Positions 34,142-44,954 of a stretch of DNA of 64,000 bases are shown here, piece after piece. The stretch's first letter is position 1. Each line of letters opens with the position of its first letter. The stretch comes from Conchocele bisecta (lineage: Eukaryota > Mollusca > Bivalvia > Lucinida > Thyasiridae): positions 36,850,508 through 36,914,507 of the forward strand of contig CM055280.1 of assembly GCA_029237695.1 (NCBI GenBank), read 5' to 3'. The position numbers were made by a program, and so were the translations under genes. The notes under the pieces are model-generated. The model was not told where the DNA came from. It did not search any database and saw nothing but the letters and a program-made list of their open reading frames with translations.

Positions 34142-35574
34142 TCTGGCTGCCAAAACCGTATGCCCTTCTATATTATAAATTCCATTTCCACTTATTTCAA
34201 AACTGAACAGCATGACTACATGTATAATGTACAAACAAAGGCTTATGGTTGTTGTTTGTGATGCTTGTGTGATTGGTTAGAATTATTGTAGACTAGATCG
34301 ATGCAAATCTTTGTAGTTTATGGAAACTATTCTACAATAATGGTAATACTGTAGTAACTTTACAACCCCACCAACAACACAAACAATCAACAGATGAAGC
34401 TTTTTGTGTATGAACAACATATGGTGTAATGTACACTCACCTGTATTCATGGCACGGAGCATCTGATACTAGTACAGTGACAAATTGACAATTTCATTGT
34501 GGCCGTCAAAAATATTGTCCTTTCCGAATGACCACAACACTTTCAAAAGTAGCAATTTACTTGTGAATTTGCAGTTCAAATGCATTTAAATATGTACGTT
34601 ATTAACCATAGTCATGTAATGTGTGTAACTGCAATAGAAATAGGCGCATTATTAACATGGAGTGGTAGTCAGTATTGGGTAAATCATGAGGGTAACACTT
34701 GCCAAGCTATATAAAGTGTCAGTTACAAAAATAGATGCAAAATAGATAAAAATGTGGTTTACAGACTTCATTCATCATCAATTTCGCCAATCCATATAAA
34801 GATATTAATCAGAGTCATGGGCATATAGTTATTTTAGTATGTCAAAAGAATTGTCTTTTCTGACTGAAATAAGTCGGAAAAGACACCTTTTTTTGACATC
34901 AAATATCTAGATTACCGTAATGGATATAGTTTCCAAAATTGGCATGTAAATGCAGCCTGTGTATGCTTAACTGTAAATTATAAAACAGCTAATGTAACTG
35001 TTTCATGTAATGCAGTAGACACAACTTCATGTAGTCAATTTATATGTATCAGCAATTAAAATATTGCAATTTAGTTTTACACCAACAAATAACGTATGTA
35101 ATTGGAAATCAATGTTGCATTTTTATTTTATAGTATCTGCAGTACAAATCATACCAACACGATGTTGAGTAGAACGTTATTTGAATGATTATAAGCAGGA
35201 CTGCAAAAGGTTACGTTATTATACGAGTTTATGATTTTTCACAAGTAAAATCTCATATTTTTTGTTTGTGTTATATGAGTGCCTCAAATTGTTCAAATAT
35301 CAAAAATTTGATGTATCCACTATAAAAAATAAACCATATTGATCAAAACAAAACACATCTATTTTTGACCCCCTGTGAGACTATTTGATGTACCATGATT
35401 GTAAAACAACCCATATACTTAGTATCTATACATCCTTCCACATTAATACAATTACCCTCGCTACTGATCATACGTCCATCCGTCTGTCTGTTTATTTAAA
35501 GTTTTTGTATATATTTCTCAAATAAGGGTCCTAAGTGCGTCGACAGACCACATTTTCTAGTTGCCGGTTGATAA

Positions 35575-35624
35575 TTTTGCAGATGTGATAATTTCCACAA
35601 TGATCCCACGAGTGACCTGTAAAG
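35575..35624 (+). pseudogene. Decayed copy A of the exon 5 acceptor and start
   Basis: Reads TTGCAG then ATGTGATAATTTCCACAATG, aligning over about 41 bases with the start of exon 5 (TTGCAG, GAGTGATCAACTTCCACAAC) at roughly 75-80% by eye. One base is missing in the fifth codon region and the remainder meets stops, so it is not usable as an exon. Confidence 0.75.
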
Positions 35625-35635
35625 GTTATTCAATT

Positions 35636-35681
35636 TTGGAGGTGTGATTAATTTCCACAATCTCACAACTCATCTGAAGGT
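35636..35681 (+). pseudogene. Decayed copy B of the exon 5 start
   Basis: GGTGTGATTAATTTCCACAA followed by TCTCACAACTCATCTGAAG. In the exon 5 frame it reads VINFHN-LTTHLK against VINFHNDLTSRLK in the real exon: one whole codon lost, frame kept. The preceding AG (TTTTGGAG) is a poorer acceptor than the exon's TTGCAG. Confidence 0.75.
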
Positions 35682-35717
35682 GTTGGCAGGCATGTAAGTG
35701 CTATATCAATGTTGCAG

Positions 35718-35943
35718 GAGTGATCAACTTCCACAACGACCTGACGAGCCGCCTGAAGAACTCCGAGGGCCTGGCGTTACCAGAGTCGTGGTACCGGTTC
35801 CTGACAGACATTCAGCGTCGCGACGAGAAGATCCTCAGCTGGGACGAGACCCTCGCCATATTCGAGGCCGTCATCAGGACACTGCAACAGTCCATGTACA
35901 AGCTGCAGGGTTCCGCAGAGAGCAGCCTCGAAATGGTGCTCAG
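35718..35943 (+). CDS. ROCO gene, exon 5 (start of COR domain)
   Basis: Acceptor GTTGCAG|GA completes Gly650; residues 651-724 follow, then two bases of Arg725. The protein VINFHNDLTSRLKNSEG leads into LPESWYRFLTDIQRR, the typical COR opening where a conserved Trp-Tyr helix follows PxSW. The donor CAG|GTATTT is in phase 2, matching exon 6. Two degenerate copies of the first 40 or so bases of this exon lie just upstream (see pseudogene entries), one still reading VINFHNLTTHLK. The family role of COR is dimerisation and control of the Roc GTPase. Confidence 0.92.
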
Positions 35944-36016
35944 GTATTTGGGTGTATAGATATGGGCAATTTAAAATGACAAAAATCAATCAGTCAATCA
36001 ACCATCCAACCAACCC

Positions 36017-36068
36017 CTGGTAGGTATGTGACGGGGGAGATAGTGTAGTACCATGAGGATCCAAACTG
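36017..36068 (+). pseudogene. Decayed copy 1 of the exon 6 acceptor and start
   Basis: CCTGGTAG then GTATGTGACGGGGGAGATAG, matching exon 6 (CCTGGCAG, GTACCTACACGTGACGGGCG) with a six-base in-frame loss. The Trp codon is TAG, so the copy is closed. The match fades after CCAAACTG into the CAAC-rich simple repeat. Confidence 0.8.
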
Positions 36069-36113
36069 TCAATCAACCAATCAATAAATCGACCAACCAA
36101 CCAACCAATCTCC

Positions 36114-36167
36114 CTTGGCAGGTACCTACATGTGACGCACATGATAGTCTTATACCATGAGAACCCT
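36114..36167 (+). pseudogene. Decayed copy 2 of the exon 6 acceptor and start, still open
   Basis: CCTTGGCAG then GTACCTACATGTGACGCACA. In the exon 6 frame it reads YLHVTHMIVLYHENP against YLHVTGEIVWYHDNP. The acceptor is intact and the frame stays open through the simple repeat for a few more codons before a stop. It might be recognised weakly by the spliceosome, giving a truncated product. Confidence 0.8.
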
Positions 36168-36701
36168 TCAATCAGCAACCCAACCAACTAATCAATCAAC
36201 CAACCAACAAACCAACCAACCACCCACCCAACTAACCAACCAATCAACCACCACCCAACCAACTAACCAATCAACCACCCAGCCAACCAACCTCCCAACT
36301 AACCAAACACCCAACTAACCAATCAACCACCCAACCAACCATCCAACTAACCAATCAACCACCAAACCAACCAACCACCCAACCAAATACCCAACTAACC
36401 AATCAACCACCCAACCAACCACCCAACTAACCAATCAACCAATCATTCGATCAACCACCAACTAACCAATCAGCCACACAACCAACCACACAACTAACCA
36501 ATCAACCAACCAATCAACAACCCAACCAACCACCCAACTAACCAATCAGCCACACAACCAACCACGCTACTAACCAATCAGCCACCCAACCAACCACCCA
36601 ACCACCCAACTAACCAACCACCCAACTAACCACCCACTAACCAATCAATCAACCAACCACCCAACTAACAAATCAACCAACCAATCAATCCCCCCTGGCA
36701 G

Positions 36702-36865
36702 GTACCTACACGTGACGGGCGAGATAGTGTGGTACCATGATAATCCCAAACTGCGGGCGATCATCTTCCACCACCCAGAGACGCTGGTCGAGATGCTGCG
36801 GGCAATATTCCGCCACGACTTCAACGAGGTTGTCAAGTACGTCGAGTATTACGGCCAGATAGCAG
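36702..36865 (+). CDS. ROCO gene, exon 6 (COR domain, continues beyond the window)
   Basis: Acceptor TGGCAG|G completes Arg725 and continues YLHVTGEIVWYHDNP, then LVEMLRAIFRHDF, the winged-helix-like part of COR found in MFHAS1/LRRK-type proteins. It ends at GCAG|GTACGT after residue 779 in phase 1. No convincing continuation was found downstream to 64000, so the rest of COR and any C-terminal domain (kinase, death domain or none) are outside the window or in small exons I could not see. The 5' end of this exon is duplicated twice in the preceding 758-bp intron. Confidence 0.92.
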
Positions 36866-37079
36866 GTACGTTGGGTGCTCTCTCATTCATGGGGCAATGG
36901 AATGACAATTGCAATGCCGCAAATCCCACCCATCACCAAGTGGATTTAAGGACAGTTACTAATGTTTAAGAGGTGGGAATGGTGTGTCTATCCATCCATT
37001 CCGGATTCTGTGTAATAAGGCTGCCTAACAAGTTCACCCCCATACAGCTAGGTTGGCGCTAGGATTTTAAATTAATACA

Positions 37080-37620
37080 GTTGTTTCTGTCAAAATGTTC
37101 CGGGTTTATACGTGTACAAAGTGTTGTGCGTTGCGTATCCGTGGAGTTTCCGTTAGTTGCGTTTCAAACCGTGTGTCGTCTACGTGTAATACGTTTTCGG
37201 CCATGCGTTGCGTTTCCCCACTCTTGCGCATGCGCGAAAGTCGAACAAACCGTGTTCAACGCATTGAGTTTCAAAAGCGTGTAATCCGTGTACAACGGTT
37301 GTAAACGCGTATACAACGGTTGTAAACAACGTATTGAGTTTCAAAAGCGTGTAATCCGTGTACAACGGTTGTAAACGTATACAACGGTTGTAAGCGTATA
37401 CAACGCTAAGGTAAAAACCGTTTAAACGATTTAACGCTTTATTTGACGAACGGTTACACGCATCTACATGTACACAGCACCGTACAGATGAAACCGTGTT
37501 ATACGTATAACACGTTTCCACGGGTTTTAACGCATTACACGTTTTGGTATGCCAACCTTGTATCGCGTAGAATGCGCATGCTCTGATCGTTCTTCGTGTG
37601 TGTATATATATACTTCTACT
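37080..37620. repeat. ACG/CGT-rich repeat with ACAACGGTTGT palindromes
   Basis: TGTACAACGGTTGTAAACG recurs several times, with GAGTTTCAAAAGCGTGTAAT twice. A related block lies at 38390-38760, where a unit with GACAATGTGTATTACACGTG is repeated at 77-bp spacing. Confidence 0.7.
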
Positions 37621-37621
37621 C

Positions 37622-37745
37622 ACTGCAGGGCTTCTAACATTTTCAGTTTTCCGGTTCTGGACCGATTTTTGAACTCTCAGACCGATTGAGATTTGAAAAC
37701 TAGTCTTAAAAATCGGTCCGAGAAAAATTGCCAGTCGGCTGCTAT
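37622..37745. repeat. Sequence present in inverse at 52942-53022
   Basis: GGGCTTCTAACATTTTCAGT and CAGACCGATTGAGATTTGAA correspond to the complement of 52942-53022. A third, diverged piece is at 41498-41560. Confidence 0.65.
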
Positions 37746-38009
37746 TTCGCTATAAACCTTGTAAATTTACCGGTTTTGACCACCAAGTAATTTGTGACAC
37801 ATATCCGCGGGCCATATCCGTGTTAAACCAGTGTGCAACTCGCTGTGTATTCAGTTTCTCCAAATATCGATTAATCTTAACACACGCGTGGGACAGGTGT
37901 ATAGCGGATTAGTGACTGAAATAGACTGGCTTCAGCGTAAAGATAATACGAGAGTTCCTAGACTCACCATTTCTGATGATGTTAAAATAAAATAAAGAAA
38001 CCATGCACT

Positions 38010-38190
38010 GTGTTTATCTGTGTTCGTAATATTTAACCCCAATTAACTGACACGGACTATCGGCCCGGGCTATTCCATATTAAGTTAGGAACTGTTACAT
38101 TACGCTATATTAGGCGTCATTTTTGTGTATATAAAATGTACATAGGAATGCCGCAGATCCTGATGAGCCGGCTCACGTGATCTACAATTC
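38010..38190. mobile_element. Single arm of the palindromic element found whole at 42125-42440
   Basis: ACTGACACGGACTATCGG, GGAACTGTTACATTACGCTA and CAGATCCTGATGAGCCGGCT match the complement of the right arm at 42205-42335. The partner arm is absent. Confidence 0.65.
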
Positions 38191-38389
38191 TCAAATATTT
38201 TGATAAACGACAAGGTACAACTGTCGTGTTAAAAGCGTGACTCATTAGTCATCAGGGATTAGGGATCAATTGAAGTGCTAAATCACACCGCCGATGTACT
38301 TTTAACTCGATCTGAGGGTATGTATTCGCGAATATTTTAAAAGGGACGAAACAAAGGACGCCTCGAAGAGATCGGGCCGAATAGGTATT

Positions 38390-38760
38390 TGTGTTAAAAC
38401 GTGTAACCGTTGTTACACGTTTCAACGCTTTCATATAGCTACACGCTTCCAGGTAAAGCGTTGTACACGTTTCAACTCTTTCACCTCGCTACATATGTAT
38501 ACGCCAAAGCATGTTATACGCCTTGAAGCTAAACGTATTACACGCTTTAAAACTAAACGGTTTGACAATGTGTATTACACGTGTACGAACCGTATTATAC
38601 GTTTAAACAACGTATACAACGCTTTTAAACTAAACGGTATGACAATGTGTATTACACGTGTACGAACCGTATTATACGTTTAAACAATGTATACAACGCT
38701 ACAGCAAACCGTTGCATTCGCGTTGCGTTCGCGTTGCGTTCGCGTTGAGTTTGCAAGTGT
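38390..38760. repeat. ACG/CGT-rich repeat, second block
   Basis: TACACGTGTACGAACCGTAT, GTTTAAACAACGTATACAAC and tandem GCGTTGCGTTC units; related to 37080-37620. Confidence 0.65.
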
Positions 38761-38834
38761 TGTCTACGGTGGAACAAAAACGGAGACTGCACTGTAGCCA
38801 AAATGAACTGATAACACAAAAACATGCAATATTC

Positions 38835-38940
38835 AGAGCTCCAGTTAAGATGCGTAATTTTACCAAATATTCGAGGTATTTTTTCTTAGTTCTTCACCAA
38901 AAATGGCAAGTTGGGAGTTCTTTAGAATCGTCTCAATGAG
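38835..38940. mobile_element. Exact left half of the CTCCAGTTAAG fold-back element
   Basis: AGAGCTCCAGTTAAGATGCG through AGAATCGTCTCAATGAG matches the left arm of 18045-18226 and stops at the apex. Confidence 0.75.
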
Positions 38941-40200
38941 GACTGGCTTTTTAAAACAGCATGGTGGTGGTCGTATTAATTTATTTATTTTTCTATTGGG
39001 TGGGGTCTACGTCATTTGAAATATCTATGAGTAAGGGTATTTTCTTTTTCTTTTTATCTGGTGGTGGGGGGTTAAGTTCCTCTATGATGTTGGTGGGTGG
39101 TTATTTTCCATAAGTATTAAAGTGGGTGTCGGTGTATCATTAGAAGTCTCCGTAAAAAAATACCGACATTAAATGTTCACTGGTCAACATTTATCAAAAG
39201 TTATTAAGAGTTGTCGTTCTTGCAATACAGAGCTTCAGCCTAGTTCGATTGGTCCCGGGTCTTTTCGCCCATAATCCCGTTCGCACCCCGGGTCGTTTTG
39301 CCCTTATTCCCGTTCGCCCGGGTTGTCTCGCCCCTATATATATAATGTTCGGCCGGCCTAGTTCGATTGGTTGTCAGACATGTCGACCCCAAGACATCTC
39401 GTACACGAGTGTTCGTTGGTCTCCGCGTAAACAAGTTCGCGTAGCGAAACCGACGAACACGAGTGTATTATTTCACGCTATTCAATCCTGAACGATTAAT
39501 TATCCTATTTATTACATTTCTACTACTTAATTTCCTTATTTTTAATAATATTTGTGTTTTATTGAAGAAACTATGTGCATATGAATGTTTATGGGCGTGT
39601 CTTATTTACTACGTGTTGACATAACTCATTCATAACAATTTTGGATTCATAAAAAAATGGCGCCTTTCTGTCTAATGGACTTCAGTGGATTTTAATATTT
39701 ATGGCATACACGTATAGGGTAAGTACCAAGTCGATGGTATTACATGTATAATGATTAATATTTATAATAATGTGTTTTATTAATATAGAACAAAGAGCAT
39801 CTTGATATATTCTTTCACAGATATGCTGTTCACAACGTCTGCCAATAACAAACCAGTACTTGTCAGTGCCCTAATGTCAACACACATCAACATTTTTAAT
39901 GACACAACTTTAGCAATATTAGTTGACCTCAGCTTCTGGCAGTGGTAATAATCAAACAATTTCACATATTTCTCCCTAAGAATAACATTTTCTGGTGGTG
40001 GGGGTTAAAGGAGAAATAAATTCTGGTGGTGGGGGGTGTTTTATGCAATTTTTTTTTTTTTCTGGAGGTAGGGTTAAATGGTGGTGGGGGTGTTTTATGC
40101 CAAAAATAAATTCCGGTGGTGGGGGGTTATGCAAGAAATAAATTCTGGTGGTGGGGGGTATAATTTTATGTAAATTCCGGTGGTGGTACCCCTAAAAAAA
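38941..40200. repeat. G-rich TTCTGGTGGTGGGGGG repeats around unrecognised DNA
   Basis: GGTGGTGGGG words occur at 38960-39125 and, as about 45-bp units, at 39990-40190. Between them is a segment at 39235-39480 with CCTAGTTCGATTGG twice and a TCGCGTAGCGAAACCG palindrome. Nothing coding was recognised. Confidence 0.6.
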
Positions 40201-40740
40201 AATCCAGCAACTTAACTCCTGAAATTTGTCATTTAACATTTATGGCATTAATAATGTAACATGTACATATATGCATGACTTAAATTTCTATTTCAAATGC
40301 TTGCTTACCACCTAAATCTTCCATTCCATTCAACTACATGTAATGTTTGGATAATACATAAATAAACTGCATACACGTATATTTTCAATATGTTTTATTG
40401 CTTCTTGTTTTATATGTTTGGTTATTGGTTGCTGTCGGGTACTACTCCTCACACTTCGTATTATTAAAGTCTCGAGTTTTTAATTATTCACCCAGATATG
40501 AAACTAAAACTCGAGTGAAAGTGAAAGTAAAAATTAGGGGTGTGTCGGCTGTAAGCTCCTCTCGTTATGGGCCCCTCGTTAGATTACCTGATTGCGTGAG
40601 GTAGGTTTTCTGAAAGACAAGTGATTTCTATTTCGGATCAGGCTTCTGCACTTTACTATTGCAGACTCAATGCTAACCGATTCTGATGAGACATCGTCAA
40701 TTTTCGGCCTGATGGAGCTGGTACGATTAGTGCTATCCAG

Positions 40741-40763
40741 CCCCCACCCCCCCCCCCCCCCCC

Positions 40764-40800
<37 letters not shown>

Positions 40801-40824
40801 ACCCCCCCCCCCCCCCCACCCCCT
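40741..40824. repeat. About 80-bp poly-C tract
   Basis: Almost pure C with a few A. A shorter C/T tract precedes the related block at 41575-41605. Confidence 0.95.
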
Positions 40825-40849
40825 CATGTTTTGTCAAAATATTTTTTTT

Positions 40850-41890
40850 TTCTAAATAAACATGTTTGGCAGCATATGAGAATCGTCTCCTAAGACGATT
40901 GTTATGTGACCTGTTGGGGACATATTACAATCTCACGGGTTTTTTTATTACCGGTACTGATTGTGAACATGGTTTGGTCTTCGTCTTTGGTAGTCGCATA
41001 ATCTACAACAAGCCCGGTTTTGTCCGATCACGTCGTACATAATATGCACGTGCGGTTTTAATCATTACTGACTGTGACGTGTGGAGGGTTACAAAGTCGT
41101 GCCGATCTGACCTTTGATACACGCCGACGCAATGTCAACAGAGACACACATTTACAATCAATTACTCAACACATATTTATCCATTTCGGTATCACGCATG
41201 GAAGAAAATAGAACTCACTTTAGTAAGATTTGGCTCTGGAATTATCTTTCGCACATAATTATTCCACTTATTGCACGGATGCGGCAAAATCCTTTGATCT
41301 CCGCAGTGTGCCAACTACCGGAGATCACTGTGAATGAAGTTTCATGGCACTGTGTTATGAAAATACAAAAATACTATTAATTAGTGCTATGAAAATGCCA
41401 ATAACACTAACAGCTCGTGGAGTGATATGATTTATATACGGTACACTGTCTGTATGTGTGACCAGTGTAGATGCTGTTCAGCCTTGTTTACCACCAGGGC
41501 TTCTAAAATTTCAGAATGCCAATCGGTCCGTAATTGTCAGCCCGATGGAGCCGGTACGATATTAGTGCTACCGCCGCTCCCCCTCTCCCCCCCCCCCTCC
41601 CTCTCATGTTTTGTTAAAATATTATCTTTTTATAATAAACATGTTTTGATAGCATATGAGAATCGTCTCCTAAGACGAGTGTTTTGTGTCCTGTTGGGGA
41701 CACGTTACAATCTCACGTTTTTTTTTATTACTGTCAGATGGTGAACACGTTTTGGTCTTCGCAACTCGCATAATATACAATAAGCCCGGTTTTGTCAGAT
41801 TCGTCGTACATAATATGCACATGAGAATCGTCTCCTAAGACTATTTTTACGTGTCCTGTTGGGGACATTTTACCATCTCGCGTTCTAGCG
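40850..41890. repeat. Three diverged copies of an AGAATCGTCTCCTAAGACG block
   Basis: Copies at about 40858-41060, 41632-41815 and 41818-41885 share ATGAGAATCGTCTCCTAAGA, TGTCCTGTTGGGGACA and CATAATATGCAC. The first two also share the preceding C-rich tract and TCATGTTTTGTNAAAATATT, so at least one is a tandem duplication of about 780 bp. Confidence 0.7.
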
Positions 41891-42124
41891 ATATCAAGCA
41901 TAGGTTGATCGCGCAAATACGAAGTATGATCGCGAGCTTGCGAGACGAAAATACGCGGTTCTATCGTATTCAATCTTGTTTTTTCGCAATTTCGCCCACA
42001 GACTGCATTTTTGCTTCGCGATCTGCATCAACGCGCATGAGCAAAACTAACCCGAATTTTCTGTCTGTAACACAGGGTAAGTCGCCCTGTGTTACCTGCG
42101 TTTTATAATTCCGGCTACAGCAAA

Positions 42125-42440
42125 ATATATTTTACATTACGCTGTATTAGGGGTCTTTTTTTGTATATAAATAAAGTACGTACGAATGGCGTAGATCTTA
42201 ATGAGACGGCTGCTATTCACGAGCCGTCTCATCAGGATCTACGCCATTCGTACGTACTTCATTTATACAAAACAAATACCCCTAATACAGCGTAATGTAA
42301 CAGTTCCACACTTAATATGGAATAGTCCGTGTCAGTTACTTGTAACTTGGGGATGAAATGTGTAATATAAATATTACAAACACGGATAACCACAGTGCAT
42401 GGGTTTTTTATTGTATCCGTCGGGGGATACTATGGATTTG
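42125..42440. mobile_element. Palindromic element, apex AGACGGCTGC...GAGCCGTCT
   Basis: TTACATTACGCTGTATTAGG and GTACGTACGAATGGCGTAGA face their complements; the right arm continues past the left (to about 42440). Confidence 0.8.
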
Positions 42441-43510
42441 ACAGCGGGCCGCGTCCGCCGCAGACCGCCGCAGACTTCTTGTCCGGAGCATAACTCGAAC
42501 ACCCTTTGGAATATTTTCATGAAACTTCACACATGCATAGACCACGACCCGAAGGTGTGTCGCGCACAAGAATGAAAACTCTTGCATAGCTAATTTTTGT
42601 CTCGCCCGTGAAGCGGAAAGCGAGACATAGGTTTTGCTTTTCCGGAGTCGGAGTCGGCGTCGTCGTCATCATTCAATGTTAAGTTTTCGTGTTACGGTCA
42701 TTACTTCAACACCTTATCAGCTACAGTCATCAAACTTTATACATACCTTTACTATGATATGTAGATGAATATAGGACTATTAAAAAAAAATTCCGGGCTC
42801 CAGGGTCAAGGTCAAACTCTATTTCTTTCTATGCTACAAACTGAACATTAATGCATGAAGACCCGTTTTCTCGTGCGCTCTGTACACCTTACCTGTAGAG
42901 AGAACAATAGCCTTCTCCAGTTGTGCATGTGCAAGCATGTGCAAATTTCCAGCTTGACCACTAAATGTCCAGCTAAATTATTACAGGTAATTTATACAGG
43001 TAAATTATTGTATCCCCCGGACTCCGTCCGGAGATACTATGGATTTGACAGCTCGCCGCGTCCGCCGCAGACACTTCTTGTCCGGAGCATAACTCGAACA
43101 CCCTTTGGAATATTTTCATGAAACTTCACACATGCATAGACCACGACCCGAAGGTGTGTCGCGCACAAGAATGACAACTCTTACATAGCTAATTTTTTAG
43201 TTATCTCCCTTTTTTGTTTTGCGCTCTGATTGACCATAACTCGACCACCCTTTGGAATATTTTTATGAAACTTCACACATGCATAGACAACGACCCGAAG
43301 GTGTGTCGCACGCAAGAATGACAACTCTTGCATAGCTAATTTTTTAGTTATCTCCCTTTTTTGTTTTCGCGCACTGATTTCCTGTCCGGAGCATAACTCC
43401 ACCACCCTTTGGAATATTTTCATGAAACTTCACACCTGCATAGACCACGACCCGGAGGTGTGTCGCGCACAAGAATTACAACTCTTGCGTAGCTAATTTT
43501 TTAGTTATCT
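42416..43510. mobile_element. Mosaic elements of the GGAGCATAACTCGAACACCC family
   Basis: Starts GTATCCGTCGGGGGATACTA and GTATCCCCCGGACTCCGTCC (43014); about 150-bp monomers with CCCTTTGGAATATTTTCATG, CACACATGCATAGACCACGA and TTTAGTTATCTCCCTTTTTT. A GTCTCGCCCGTGAAGCGGAA hairpin start of another type lies at about 42600. The recurring reverse-strand peptide YACVKFHENIPKG is a translation of the monomer. Confidence 0.7.
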
Positions 43511-44690
43511 CCCTTTTTTGTTTTGCGCACTCTACAAACTGGACAATAATGCATGAAGACCCGTTTTCTCATCTGCTCTGTACACCTTTTCTTGTGTGCT
43601 CTATACCTGTAGAGAGAACAATAGAGACTGGGAGAACCATGTGCTAGCATGGGCTTGCATGTGCAAATGTCCAGTGCTTGACCACTGCTGACCACAGGTA
43701 ATTTATACAGGTAAATTACTACATTGGGTACTGTGTTGAAAATATTGTGGCATTATGTGGACCTGTGCAGATATATGTAGATAAATATAGGACTATTAAA
43801 AAAAAATCTGGGCTCCAGTGGCAAGCATTATTATTTTTAAAAAAATATATTTTTTTTTTCTTTTTTTTTTCATTTTTTCTTTTTTTTTCATTTTTTTTTT
43901 CCAATTATTTTTCAATTTTTGTGTAGTAGCATTTTTTTTTTTTTTTTTTTTTTCTTTTTTTTCTTTTTTTTCTTTTTTTTTTTTTTTTTTTCTTTTTTTT
44001 TCTTTTTTTTTCTTTTTTTCTTTTTTTTTTTTTCCAATTATTTTTCAATTTTTGTCTAGTAGCATAATGTCGTAAGTGCTATATACAGACTATTCACCTG
44101 TGCATGTTCAACTGACCACTGACCACTTACAGGTAATTTATACAGGTAAATGATTATATTACATTTCCGTAAACTGTGTTGAAAATATTGTGGCAATATG
44201 TGGACCTGTATATATATGATATGTAGATAAATATAGGACTATTACATTCTGGGCTCAGTAGGGAGCACATCTTATTCTTTTATTTTTTTTAAATTTAATT
44301 TTTTTTTTCCATTTTTTTTTTTCCATTCTTTTTCAATTTTTCAACTGACCACTAACTTATTACAGGTAATTTATACAGGTACATTATTACATTTCCGTAA
44401 CTATTAACAAAAATTCTGGGCTCCAGTAGCGAGCATTATTATTATTTTTTTTTTTGTATATTACATTTCCGTAAACTGTGTTGAAAATATTGTGGCATTA
44501 TGTGGACCTGTGCAGATATATGTAGATAAATATAGGACTATTAAAAAAAATTCTGGGCTCCAGTAGCAAGCATTATTATTTTTAATTTTTTTTTTTTAAA
44601 AATCATTTATTTTTTTCAATTTTTTTTTCAATTTTTGTCTAGTAGCATAAGGTTGTAAGTGCTATATACAGACTATTATCATATAATAAA
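43505..44690. repeat. GCAGATATATGTAGATAAATATAGG repeats with poly-T tracts
   Basis: Units contain CAGGTAATTTATACAGGTAA, TTTCCGTAAACTGTGTTGAA, AAATATAGGACTATTAAAAA and TCTGGGCTCCAGTAGCAAGC followed by long T runs (43850-44035 almost pure T). Further copies at 47050-47170, 49085-50040, 55141-55320 and 58220-58470. Confidence 0.8.
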
Positions 44691-44756
44691 ACAATTATTG
44701 ACTAGTGAGCCATAGAATATAATCTGATATTCTATGGCTCACTAGTCAATAATTGT
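44691..44756. repeat. Hairpin ACAATTATTGACTAGTGAGC (copy 1 of 5)
   Basis: 29-bp arms around TAATCTGA. Identical or near copies at 48277-48342, 50052-50117, 58081-58146 and a decayed one near 58496-58562. Each is followed by ATGTTCGGGCCAGTGAAAAT and AGGTCAAGGCGGGACAAGGC. Confidence 0.9.
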
Positions 44757-44954
44757 ATAATATGTTCGGGCCAGTGAAAATTGCTTTCGGGCCCAGGCTC
44801 GAGGTCAAGGCGGGACAAGGCGAGGCATCTAATTCCGCGGAATTCTTGTTTACTTATCTCCCTTTGTTGTTTCGTGCTCTGATTTTGTATCCAGAGCATA
44901 ACTCGAACACCCTTTGGAATATTTTTATGCCCCACCACGATAGTGGAGGGGGCA

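Larger units (their letters stand above)
31532..35412 (+). mobile_element. 3.9 kb DNA transposon with terminal inverted repeats, in ROCO intron 4
   Basis: The ends are near-perfect inverted repeats: GGGTTGTTTTACAATCATGG then TACAT at 31532, and its complement ending at 35412. Both sides are flanked by ATAT, a self-complementary word, so the target duplication could be 2 or 4 bp or part of the repeat. It lies directly after a CTTGTT-ending element (ends 31501) and interrupts older repeat DNA. Inside are a broken coding region at 33147-34141 and seven copies of a 22-bp motif placed 360-1080 bp from the left end and 510-910 bp from the right. Superfamily is not assigned; GGG-starting ends with AT-rich flanks recall ISL2EU-like elements, but no catalytic domain was seen. 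Confidence 0.85.
35990..36690. repeat. CAAC/CCAACTAACCAATCAACCAC simple-repeat tract in intron 5
   Basis: Nearly the whole 758-bp intron is made of AACCAACC, CACCCAACTAACCAATCAA and variants, interrupted only by two exon 6 fragments. Confidence 0.92.

Noticed and set aside
36690..36865. Exon 6 as part of the CAAC simple repeat
   Set aside because: The sequence changes sharply to GC-rich coding DNA at CCTGGCAG and continues the COR domain in phase.
40579..40827. Gly-rich or Pro-rich frames
   Set aside because: Translation of the poly-C tract.
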